Source: Myxococcales bacterium
GTDB taxonomy: Bacteria; Myxococcota_A; Bradymonadia; UBA7976; UBA1532
Assembly (NCBI GenBank): GCA_020633435.1
Contig: JACKDP010000001.1
Span: 1,674,001 to 1,738,000, forward strand
DNA: 64,000 nt
Direction: 5' to 3'
Numbering within the stretch: the stretch's first letter is position 1; every line of letters starts with the position of its first letter. This document shows, in pieces, positions 38,526 through 46,795 of this stretch. The position numbers and the translations under genes are program-made. The notes beneath the pieces were generated by a model. That model was not told the origin of the DNA, ran no database searches, and saw only the letters and a program-made list of their open reading frames with translations.

Positions 38526-40684
38526 GGGGCCTCGCCGCGCTGCTGCTCCTGCTCGCCGGCATCCCCCCGGCGGCGGCCGCCGACCCGGTGGAGGCCGCGC
38601 GGGCGCTCTTGCGCGCCGGGCGCACCCGGGAGGCCGCCGTCGCCTGGGAGGCCGCCGCCGACGCGGCCGCCGACGACGCCACCGCCGCCCGCTGGCTGCG
38701 CGCCGGGGCTTACGCCGCCTGGCGCAGCCGCGACTTCGGGCGGGCCGACCGCCTGCTGGACGCCGCGCTCGCCCGCGGGGGCGACGATCCCGTCGCGCGG
38801 GCCTCGGTGGGCTACTACCGCGGCCTCGTCCTCACCGACGTGGGGGCCTGGCGCCGGGCCGAGGCCGCCCTGACCGCCGCCGCCCCGGCCGCCCAGGCCT
38901 CCCCCGCCCTGGCCCTGGGCATCGCGGAGGCCCGCGCGTGGCTGGCCCAGGAGCAGGGCCGCCCCGACGACGCCGTCACCCACCTGCTGGCGGCGGACCC
39001 GCCCGAGGGTGCCTGGCACCACCACGCCACCTCCCTGGGCTGGGCCCTGCTCAACGTGGCCGCCGACGCGGGCCAGCCGGCCGCCGAGGCCCGCGCCTGG
39101 CTCGACTTCGCGGTCGGGGCCGCCGAGGACGCCGGGGACGCGGTCGTCCTCGCCACCGCGCACGCCAACCTGGCGTGGGCCTGCCTGCTCGACGGCGACC
39201 TGCCGGCGTCGGCGGCCCACATCACCGAAGTGCGCGATCTGCAAACGGAATATGACGAGGTCTTCCTCGACCTGGTGGACGGGGACCGCCTGCTGGCCCT
39301 GGCGGACGCCCCCGCGGCGGAGGCCCGCTTCGCCGCCGCCGAGGCCCGGGCCCGGCGGACGATCCCCGGCGACTCGGAGGGGGGCTGGCGGGGCCGGTTC
39401 GGCCTGTGCCGGGCCCGCGGGACGCTCGACGACTGCTACGCCGCCCTCGCCGAGCTGGAGCGCCTGGGCACCGGCACGGCCCTCAAGGGCGGGCGGGGCA
39501 GCTTCTTCGCGAGCCGCCGGGCGCTCCTCGCCTGGACGCTCGACCACGAGCCCGACGCGGCCCGGGCCTTCACCGCCGCGGATGGCGCCCGGGCCCGGGT
39601 GCTGCGCGCCCTGCAGGCCCGCGTCCGCCTCGACGCCCTGACGCCCGCCCAGGCCGCGGGCTGGCAGACGCGCCAGGCCGCGCTCTGGGCGGCCCGGGAG
39701 GCCCTGGAGGCCCACCTCGCCCGCGCGGATCTGGTGGCGGGCAGCGCCCGGACGCGCTGGCGCGCCACCGCCGCGGCCCGGCAGGCCGCCCACGACCGCG
39801 CGCTGGCCGCCGCGTTCGAGTACCTGGACGACGTCGCGCCCCTCACCGCCCCGGCCGGCGCCGACGCCGCCGCCCTGGCGGCCGCGCTCCAGCCCGACGA
39901 GGCCCTGCTGGCCCTGACCCGCCACCACGCAGGCTGGCTCGCCTTCTTCGTGGCGGACGGCCGCGTCGAGCGGGCCGCCGTCGGCGACGATCCCCTGGCC
40001 CCGTTCGCCGCGCGCCTCGCCGGCCGCCACCACCTGTACGTCGTGCCCGGCGGCCACCCCGCCGCGCCCGGCCTGCACCGGGCCCAGCTCGCCGATCGCA
40101 CCGTCAGCTACCTGCCCTACGCCGGCCTGCTGCTGCGCCCGCCCCCGTCGGGCGCGGGGGCCCTCGTCATCGCCGACGCCCGGCGCGATCTGCCGGCCAG
40201 CGCCGCCGCCAGCGCTCGCATCGCCCAGCGCCTCGGCGCCCGCCTGCTGCAAGGCGACGCCGCCACCCGGGCCGCCGTCCTGGCCGCGCTCCCCGGCCCG
40301 GGCCTCATCCACTTCGCGGGGCACGGCCAGCTCGTCGCCGACGATCCCTGGGCCGCCTGGCTGGCCCTCGCCCAGGACGACCGCCTGGCGCTGCCCGACG
40401 TGCTGACGCGCCCCGTCGAGGCCGACCTGGTGGTGCTCTCGGGCTGCGAGACGGGCCCCGACGCCGCCCTCGGGGCCGAGGCCATCGGCCTGCCCGCCGC
40501 GTTCCTGGCGGCGGGGGCCGCCACGGTCATCGCCAGCGACCGGCCCGTGCCCGACGCCGCGACCGCCCGGCTCTTCGAGGCCTTCTACCAGGGGGAGGGG
40601 CCACCGGCCGCCCGGCTGCGCGCCGCGGCGCTGGCCCTCGACGACGCCACCGGCGCCCACTTCCGCGTCTGGGGCCGGCGCTGA
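38522..40684 (+). CDS. Exported TPR-CHAT caspase-like protease
   Basis: 720 residues. The GTG start overlaps the sigma stop (GTGA). Residues 2-20 are a signal-peptide-like segment (LAALLLLLAGIPPAAAAD), which is unusual for a CHAT protein. Residues 22-430 are helical with TPR-like pairs (AARALLRAGRTREAAVAWEA; AHANLAWACLLDGDLPASAA). Residues 450-720 are a CHAT domain. His601 lies in LIHFAGHGQ and Cys642 in VVLSGCETG, the two catalytic residues of this clan CD family, with the typical end (LPAAFLAAGAATVIAS; LFEAFYQGEG). CHAT proteases are activated by partner binding through their repeats. A periplasmic sensor-protease acting on the anti-sigma or the S8 lipoprotein is inferred. Confidence 0.88.
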   Translation: MRGLAALLLLLAGIPPAAAADPVEAARALLRAGRTREAAVAWEAAADAAADDATAARWLRAGAYAAWRSRDFGRADRLLDAALARGGDDPVARASVGYYRGLVLTDVGAWRRAEAALTAAAPAAQASPALALGIAEARAWLAQEQGRPDDAVTHLLAADPPEGAWHHHATSLGWALLNVAADAGQPAAEARAWLDFAVGAAEDAGDAVVLATAHANLAWACLLDGDLPASAAHITEVRDLQTEYDEVFLDLVDGDRLLALADAPAAEARFAAAEARARRTIPGDSEGGWRGRFGLCRARGTLDDCYAALAELERLGTGTALKGGRGSFFASRRALLAWTLDHEPDAARAFTAADGARARVLRALQARVRLDALTPAQAAGWQTRQAALWAAREALEAHLARADLVAGSARTRWRATAAARQAAHDRALAAAFEYLDDVAPLTAPAGADAAALAAALQPDEALLALTRHHAGWLAFFVADGRVERAAVGDDPLAPFAARLAGRHHLYVVPGGHPAAPGLHRAQLADRTVSYLPYAGLLLRPPPSGAGALVIADARRDLPASAAASARIAQRLGARLLQGDAATRAAVLAALPGPGLIHFAGHGQLVADDPWAAWLALAQDDRLALPDVLTRPVEADLVVLSGCETGPDAALGAEAIGLPAAFLAAGAATVIASDRPVPDAATARLFEAFYQGEGPPAARLRAAALALDDATGAHFRVWGRR

Positions 40685-40691
40685 CGGGCGC

Positions 40692-41782
40692 TCAGGGCTG
40701 CGGGCACCACAGCCCGTCGGCGCAGTCGAAGGCCGACTCGCAGACGCCGCCCGCCGGCTGATCCGCCGCGCAGACGCCCCCGAGGCACCGACTCTGGCGG
40801 CACACGGACGACTCCCGCGCGTCGCAGGGCTGGCCCAGCAGCGACCGGCCCATGCACACCCCGGCGATCCGCGGGTTGCCGTCGTCGTCGCGGCGGTCGC
40901 AGTACTGGTCGGGCAGGCAGTCGGCGGCGCTCTGGCAGCCCTCCCCCATGGGCTGGCGCATCTGGCAGGTGGCGTCCAGGCAGACCAGGCCGGGGGTGCA
41001 GCCGCTGTTGCGGGGCTCGCAGGGCGCCGCCTCGGGGATGAACGGCTGGCAGGTGCCCCGGTCCCCCTCGGCCAGGTCGCACCACGTCATCGCGTCGCAG
41101 TCCCCGGTGGTCAGGCAGGGGCCGCCCTCGGCGCTGCGGGCCTGGCAGACGTCGTCCAGGCAGATGAGGCCGAACTCGCAGCCGAAGTTGCGGCGGTGGC
41201 AGGCCTCGCCGAGCGCCGTGCGCGCCGAGCAGACGCCCACCGCCAGCGCCTCGCCGTCCAGGGAGTATTGCCGGCAATAGAGCTGCCCGTCGCAGTCGCC
41301 CGCGCCATCGCAGTCGCCCCCCTCCCCCGAGCGCGCCAGGCAGAAGCCCGCCACGCAGGTCAGGCCGGCCTCGCAGGCGCGGTCGTCGCCGTCGCAGCGG
41401 GCCCCCAGGGGCAGGACGGGGGCGCAGCGCAGGGGCTCGGGCGCGGCGGCGTCGGGCTCGGCGTCGGGGAGCGCGGCGTCGAGGGGGCGGCGTCGACGTC
41501 GGCGTCCGGCGCGGCGGCGTCGGCGAGCGCGGCGTCCATCGACCCCGCGTCCGGCGCGGCGGCGTCCGGGCGGGCCGCGTCAGGCGGGCTCGCGTCAGGC
41601 GGGCTCGCGTCGGCCGGCAGGCCCGCGTCCCGCGGCGGCGCGGCGTCGGGCGGGGCCGCGTCGGGCGGGCCCGCGTCCGCGGCCACAACCCCTTGATCTT
41701 CCCCGGGATCTTCCCCCGTCTTGCTGTCCTCGGGGCAGCCGGCGAGGGCGAGAGCGACGAGCCACCAGGGCCAACGTGCCAT
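40692..41782 (-). pseudogene. Cys-rich lipoprotein gene with a one-base frameshift
   Basis: From the ATG at 41782 the frame gives MARWPWWLVALALAGC, a lipoprotein signal, then a long Asp/Ala/Pro linker (DAGPPDAAPPDAAPP) that goes out of frame near 41485. The Cys-rich remainder is in another frame (CDGDDRACEAGLTCVAGFC, then MAGFCLARSGEGGDCDG onward) and ends at 40692. Adding one C to the C5 run (G5 at 41483-41487 on the plus strand) joins both parts as DAAPLDAALPDAEPDAAAP. So this is either a broken gene, a slippage switch or a sequencing error. The intact product would be about 363 residues, with Cys-rich modules like those of the 16807 protein. Confidence 0.8.
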
Positions 41783-41946
41783 CCTACGAGCTCCGTGCAA
41801 CGCGAGGCCCCACAGTGGCGGGGCCGCCCGGTTGGCGTCAACGGGGGCCGCCGCGCGCCCGCGTCGCCAGAGAATCTTCGCCGCGGTGATCAGCCCGCGG
41901 CCCCGCCGACATCAGGGTCCCCGAGCGTGCGAGATGCGGAGGCGAG

Positions 41947-42774
41947 ATGTACGGCACCACCCGATCCGTCGAGCAGGACGACGAGGCCCGGCCGCGGCTC
42001 CTCTTCGAGGCCTTCGCGCCGGCGGTGCGCTGGGCCGTCGAGGCCGGCGTGCCCTTCGATCAGGCGCGGGACGTCCTGGTCGCGGCCATGCTGGAGGCGG
42101 CCCAGGCCCGCTTCGCCGACCTGGGTGAGCTGGCCGTCGGGCTGGGCCGGACCACCCGCAGCGTCCGCATGCTCCAGAAGAACCCGGATCCCTGCGTCGA
42201 GCGGCGCGGCGTGAACCTGCTCACCCGCGCCGAGGAGGTCATCGACGAGGCCCCCCGCACCGCCGCCGAGCTCTCGGCGCGGCTCCCCCAGCTCGAGGGC
42301 TTCGACAGCGGCCGCGTCGCGCTGGCCGCGCTGCTGCGGGCGGGCAAGGTCGTGCCCGAGGTGGACCGCCGCGGCATCACCCGGTACCGACGCGAGGGGC
42401 CCGTGCCGCCGACGGCGGCGACGCCCGCCCAGGCCGCCGGCGTCGCCGGCTTCGCCAGTCACCTGCGGGCCGTGGGCGGGGCCGTGGTGCGGCGGCTGCG
42501 GGGCGAGCCGGCGGTGCAGACGCGGACGCTGCGGGCGACCCCGGCCCAGATCGCGGCCGCCGAGGCCGACATCGCGGCGTTCATCGCGGCGCGGGGCGCG
42601 GCGCTGGAGGCCCGGGCGGGGGCCGACGCCCCGACCTGCCACGTCTACCTGGGGCATGTGGCCGAGGCGGGGCTGGCCGCCGGCTCAGGCGAGGGGCCGG
42701 GCCACCTCGCGGACGCGCTCCAGCCACTGGGTCAGGCGCCCGTGCAGGGCCGCGTCGAGGGCGTTGGTCGGTAG
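41947..42774 (+). CDS. Predicted regulator-like protein of unknown family
   Basis: 275 residues. The ATG at 41947 follows GGAGGCGAG. The first 80 residues are helical (LLFEAFAPAVRWAVEAGVPF; FADLGELAVGLGRTTRSVRM), with a possible helix-turn-helix at LAVGLGRTTRSVRML. A second winged-helix-like unit may follow (APRTAAELSARLPQL; VALAALLRAGKVVPEVD). No family was recognised with certainty. The last 30 codons overlap the end of the convergent kinase gene by 90 bp, and the C-terminal residues (LQPLGQAPVQGRVEGVGR) look like readthrough; a frameshift or a shorter real end is possible. Divergent from the frameshifted lipoprotein across 164 bp. Confidence 0.6.
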   Translation: MYGTTRSVEQDDEARPRLLFEAFAPAVRWAVEAGVPFDQARDVLVAAMLEAAQARFADLGELAVGLGRTTRSVRMLQKNPDPCVERRGVNLLTRAEEVIDEAPRTAAELSARLPQLEGFDSGRVALAALLRAGKVVPEVDRRGITRYRREGPVPPTAATPAQAAGVAGFASHLRAVGGAVVRRLRGEPAVQTRTLRATPAQIAAAEADIAAFIAARGAALEARAGADAPTCHVYLGHVAEAGLAAGSGEGPGHLADALQPLGQAPVQGRVEGVGR

Positions 42775-45700
42775 CTGGAGCGCCGCGGCCAGGGCCGCCG
42801 CGGCCTCCCCCGCCAGCACCGTGGGCAGCCGGGCCTGCTCCAGGGCGCCCCGCGCCGCCGCCGCCTGCCCCGCCGCTGCCAGCACGCCGGGCCGCACGGC
42901 CGCCACCCAGGCGAGGGCGTCCGCCAGGCCCAGCAGCTCGGCCCGCCGCTGCACCTCGTCGACCAGCGCCAGCGCGTCGTGGGCGCGCCCCTGGGCGAGC
43001 GCCAGCGGGACCCGCCGCAGCCGCAGCCGCACCCCCTCCAGCAGCCAGCCGCGCTGATCGGCCAGGTCCATCAGGCTGGCGAAGCGCTGCTCCGCGGTGG
43101 CGTGGTCGCCGGCCCCCGCCGCCGCGCAGGCGCGCAGGATGCGGGCCGACAGGCGCGCCCCGGTGTCGCCGCGGGCCTTGAAGCCCTCCTCGGCGTCGCG
43201 GCCGCAGGTGCGGGCGATGCGGTAGAGCCCCCGCCGCACCGCCAGGTGGCCCTGGCCCAGCACGACGTGCAGGCGCCCCGCCTCGTCGCCCTCCGCGGCG
43301 AAGAGCTTCTCGGCCTCGTCCAGGCGGGTGGCCGCCTCGTCCAGGCGATCGTCGTCGAGGGCCAGCAGCGCGCGCAGCAGCACGCAGGCCGCCCGCTCGC
43401 CCCGGGCCGGCGGGATCATCAGCCGCGGCTCCAGCGCCGCCAGGGCCTCGCGGGCCTCGGCCCCGCGGCCGGCCTCCCGCAGCAGCGCGGCCCGCAGCCG
43501 CTCGGCCCGCCCGGCGCGCACCGGGTCCCGCAGGTTTTCCGAGAGAATTCGCGCCCTTTCGGCCGCCTTCAGCCCCCGCTCCCAGGCCTGCTGGCCCGGG
43601 CTGAGCGCCCAGGAGGCCGCGTCGAGGAGCGCCTGGATGGCGGCGTTGGTGTCGCCCAGCGCCTCGGCGTGCCAGGCGCGCTCGGGGCCGTAGCGGCCAT
43701 GGGCCCGGCCCTCCAGCCGCTCCAGCGTGCGCAGCCACACGGCGTGCCAGCGCGCGGCGCTGTCGGCGAAGCCATGGCCCAGCCAGACGACGAGCTCGGG
43801 GGAGACGAACTGCCAGCTCCCGCCCGGCCGCCCCACCAGCAGCCGCGCCCGCTCGCCGGCGGACAGCGCGCGCGCCACCCCCCGCTCGGGATCGTCGGCC
43901 TCCAGCGCGGCGATGACGGTGGGGCCGAGGGGCACCCGGGCGAGCGCCAGGCCAGCGATGACGTCGGCCACCAGCGTGTCGGGCCCCTGGGCGGGCAGCC
44001 GCGCGAGGTCATGCCGCCACAGCTCGGTCAGGCTCTCGGGCAGGACGCTGCCCGGCAGGACCTCGTTCCCATCGCGCCCGGGGACGAGGTGCCCGTCCAG
44101 CAGCCAGGCCGTCATGCCCTCCAGCAGCGCGGGGCGGCCGTGGGTGGCGGCGAGGACGCGCTGCTCGGCCAGGGGCGAGAGGGCCAGCCGCTCGCGCAGC
44201 CACGACCGCGCGGCGTCGACGTCGAGGGGGCCGAGGGTGCGCCAGGTGACGGCGTCCCCCGGGGGGTGGGTGGCGGCGAGGGCGCGCAGGTTCGGCGACC
44301 CGACGCGCCCGGTGACCACGACGCAGACCGGCAGCCCGGGATCCTCCAGGATCTGCCGCACGAGCCCCAGCAGCTCGTCCTCGGGGGCGTGCTGGGCGTC
44401 CGCGAGCCACAGCAGCATGGCGTCGTTGCGGGCGGCGCGGCGCACCAGCTCGATGAAGAGCGCCGCCGCCGACGCGGCCGCGTCCTGGCCGCCCGCCTGG
44501 GCCCCGGGCTCGCCGAAGGCCCCGGGCCGCGGGAAGCCCGGCGAGTCCGGCCGCAGCAGGGCCGGCACCACCGCCCCGAGGCCCTCGGGCTCCACCGCCT
44601 CCAGCAAGGGCAGGGCCGCCACGCGCTGCGCCAGCCCCGCCCGATCGGTGCTCGCCCCCTTGAGCAGCGCCTCGACGGCCCCGAGCAGGCCCGTGCCCGG
44701 CGCGGTGCCGGGCTGGAAGCGCACCGTCCACGTCCGCGCGACGCCGCGGGCCGCGCCGTGCCGGGCCACCGACTCCACCACCCGGCTCTTGCCCGTGGCG
44801 GGCGCGCCGTCGAGCACGACCAGGCGGCTCTGGCCCTCGGAGACGACCCCCTGCAGGGCCGTCCACAGGGCCTCCACCGCCGCGTCCCGGCCGATGAGGG
44901 GGCCGGTGTGCAGGGCGTGGAGCGGGAAGCCCGCCGCCCGGATGCGGCGCGGGTCGGCCGGGGGGAGCTGCACGACGGCCATGGGCGCGGGCTCGCACCA
45001 GACGGGCTCCCCGGGCAGGCTCGCCAGCGTCCGCCGCACCTGGGCCGCCGTCTTGGGCCGGTCGAGGGGGTCGCGGGCCAGCAGGCGCGAGAGCAGGGCG
45101 TCCAGCGTGCCGTGCAAGGCGCCCCCCACCCCGGCGGGCAGGGCCGGGGCGTCGGCGCAGGCGCGCTCGAGCAGCAGGGCCACGCCGTTGAGGTGCTCGA
45201 GCGGGATGTTGCCGGTCAAGAGCTCCCAGAGGATGAGGCCGGCGCTGTAGAGATCGCTCCACGGCCCCGTCTTCCAGGGCGGGCTCTCGGCCACCTCGGG
45301 CGCCAGATAGCGCAGTGTTCCCAGGTACTTGAGCGTCGCCGGCGCGCCCGGCGAGCTGTCGCTCCAGCCGTCGTCGATGCGGCTCTGGCCCACGTCGACG
45401 AGGCGCACCTCGGGGCCCGTGGCGCCGCGGACGATGAGGATGTTGCGGGGCCGCAGGTCCAGGTGCACGAGGCCGGCGGCGTGGACGTGGGCGAGGGCGT
45501 CGCAGAGGGACGTCATCACCGCCTGCAGGAAGCCCCAGGGCATGGGCTGCCCGCGCCAGGCGGCCAGGGGCACGCCGTCGACCCAGGCCGACACGATGAA
45601 GGGGCCGCGGTCGTCGGTGCCCTCGTCGAGGACGCGCACGATGCCCGGGTGATCGAGGCGGGCCGCCGCCAGGGCGCTGGCCCGGAAGCGCGCCACCCGC

Positions 45701-45849
45701 CGCGGATCATCCAGCCCCCGCTGCAGGATGCGGACGGCCACGGGCTGCCCCGACCGCTCGTCGAGGGCCGCCCAGAGCACGCCCAGGTCGCCCTTCCCGA
45801 TCCGCGCTTGCAGCCGGTAGCGCCCGCCGATCCGCGCCATCCTCTCCAT
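42685..45849 (-). CDS. PknK-like Ser/Thr kinase fused to a STAND-type ATPase and helical repeats
   Basis: 1054 residues from the ATG at 45849 (GGTGGGG upstream); the ATG at 45840 is an alternative. The kinase domain covers about 8-270: glycine loop IGKGDLG (17-23), VAVRIL where the beta-3 Lys is replaced by Arg40, HLDLRPRN (129-136, so the catalytic Asp is kept), DVG instead of DFG (152-154), and YLAPE. A NACHT/AAA-like ATPase follows, with Walker A GAPATGKS (348-355). A long helical, TPR-like C-terminus completes the protein. The layout is that of PknK and similar sensor kinases. The Arg at the ATP-anchoring Lys may make the kinase weak or purely structural. It ends inside the convergent 41947 gene. 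Confidence 0.85.
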   Translation of the reverse strand: MERMARIGGRYRLQARIGKGDLGVLWAALDERSGQPVAVRILQRGLDDPRRVARFRASALAAARLDHPGIVRVLDEGTDDRGPFIVSAWVDGVPLAAWRGQPMPWGFLQAVMTSLCDALAHVHAAGLVHLDLRPRNILIVRGATGPEVRLVDVGQSRIDDGWSDSSPGAPATLKYLGTLRYLAPEVAESPPWKTGPWSDLYSAGLILWELLTGNIPLEHLNGVALLLERACADAPALPAGVGGALHGTLDALLSRLLARDPLDRPKTAAQVRRTLASLPGEPVWCEPAPMAVVQLPPADPRRIRAAGFPLHALHTGPLIGRDAAVEALWTALQGVVSEGQSRLVVLDGAPATGKSRVVESVARHGAARGVARTWTVRFQPGTAPGTGLLGAVEALLKGASTDRAGLAQRVAALPLLEAVEPEGLGAVVPALLRPDSPGFPRPGAFGEPGAQAGGQDAAASAAALFIELVRRAARNDAMLLWLADAQHAPEDELLGLVRQILEDPGLPVCVVVTGRVGSPNLRALAATHPPGDAVTWRTLGPLDVDAARSWLRERLALSPLAEQRVLAATHGRPALLEGMTAWLLDGHLVPGRDGNEVLPGSVLPESLTELWRHDLARLPAQGPDTLVADVIAGLALARVPLGPTVIAALEADDPERGVARALSAGERARLLVGRPGGSWQFVSPELVVWLGHGFADSAARWHAVWLRTLERLEGRAHGRYGPERAWHAEALGDTNAAIQALLDAASWALSPGQQAWERGLKAAERARILSENLRDPVRAGRAERLRAALLREAGRGAEAREALAALEPRLMIPPARGERAACVLLRALLALDDDRLDEAATRLDEAEKLFAAEGDEAGRLHVVLGQGHLAVRRGLYRIARTCGRDAEEGFKARGDTGARLSARILRACAAAGAGDHATAEQRFASLMDLADQRGWLLEGVRLRLRRVPLALAQGRAHDALALVDEVQRRAELLGLADALAWVAAVRPGVLAAAGQAAAARGALEQARLPTVLAGEAAAALAAALQLPTNALDAALHGRLTQWLERVREVARPLA

Positions 45850-45942
45850 CGGTCCCCACCGCCAGCGTCCCCGGCGCTGATTCTCGCCCCCTGGCGCCGC
45901 CACCACAACCGCCGTCGCGCGATGCCGCCCCGGGCGGTCGGC

Positions 45943-45970
45943 TGGACCCCGCCGCCGAGGGTGCTATGCT
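45943..45970 (+). promoter_or_regulatory. Candidate promoter for the 45998 gene
   Basis: TGGACC (45943-45948), 16 bp, then TATGCT (45965-45970), with the start codon 27 bases later. TATGCT is one of the best -10 matches in this GC-rich sequence; the -35 is weak. Confidence 0.35.
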
Positions 45971-45997
45971 CCCCCGACCACGACCGGAGCCACGCCC

Positions 45998-46771
45998 ATG
46001 CCCCGCACCGAGGAGGTCGGCCTCGCCATCGTCGACCTCGGCGACGACCTCCACCCGCGGGCGGACCGCCGCTACGGCCTCGTCCCGGCGGCCGACGCCC
46101 GCCTGGCCCTGCTGCCCTACCCCGAGACCCGGGTGAAGCGGGCCGACATCACGCTGCACAGCCTCTTCGTGGACGAGCTGCCGGGCTTCACGGCCGGCAA
46201 CCACGGCCTGCTGGTGGTGCGGGCCAACACCCGCGACGTCGAGGATCTGAAGGACAAGGAGACCATCTGCCAGGTGGTCGACTTCCCCATCGCGCCCCGC
46301 AGCTACGCCCCCGACCTGGGCAACCGCGGCGTCTTCCGCAACCTGATCTTCCAGGACGTGCTCGAGCTCTCCATGCGGCTGGTGGAGGTGGACGCCGGCC
46401 TCGCGGGCGAGTACGCCCGCGTCCGGGGCATCCTCGACGGCATCGACGCCCTGGTCGTCATCGATCCCCTGCTCGGCATCCCGCTGGCCCAGGTGGCCAC
46501 GCGGCTGCTCGACGGCATCGTCACCGCGTTCGGCGGCCCGGAGGACGTGGCCCTGGCGGGCCTGCCCCAGCTCGACGCCGAGCCCGGCCCGGGCGTGGCC
46601 TTCCTGCGCAGCGGCGTGTACGTCGTCTACACGACCCACGGCCACAAGGGCGCGGTCTCCCTCAAGAATCTGCACTACGAGGACGGCCGCGTGCTCGACG
46701 CGGCGGGCAAGCCGCCGGCCTGCACCTGCCTCTCCTTCAGCCTCCGCCTGCGCGCGCTGCTGGATGGCTGA
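45998..46771 (+). CDS. Conserved-looking cytosolic protein, unknown function
   Basis: 257 residues. ATG at 45998, with only a weak ribosome site (CGGAG about 12 bases upstream). No signal peptide or transmembrane segment. It has mixed alpha/beta character, with segments such as ITLHSLFVDELPGF, HGLLVVRANTRDVEDLKDKE and SGVYVVYTTHGHKGAVSL, and a CTC near the end. I do not recognise a family. It lies 24 bp before the RND permease on the same strand, so the two may be cotranscribed. Confidence 0.7.
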   Translation: MPRTEEVGLAIVDLGDDLHPRADRRYGLVPAADARLALLPYPETRVKRADITLHSLFVDELPGFTAGNHGLLVVRANTRDVEDLKDKETICQVVDFPIAPRSYAPDLGNRGVFRNLIFQDVLELSMRLVEVDAGLAGEYARVRGILDGIDALVVIDPLLGIPLAQVATRLLDGIVTAFGGPEDVALAGLPQLDAEPGPGVAFLRSGVYVVYTTHGHKGAVSLKNLHYEDGRVLDAAGKPPACTCLSFSLRLRALLDG

Positions 46772-46795
46772 GCCCTCTCGCCGGCGGCCCGCCTG

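Noticed and set aside
34550..40684. A type III-E CRISPR (gRAMP/Csx29) locus
   Set aside because: No Cas7-11-like gene, no cas1/cas2 and no CRISPR array are present, and the TPR-CHAT protein has a signal peptide. Only the logic is similar.
41799..41826. GGCCCC/GGGGCC hairpin between the frameshifted lipoprotein and the 41947 gene
   Set aside because: Short GC palindromes of this size are expected by chance in such GC-rich DNA, and it has no T run or promoter context.
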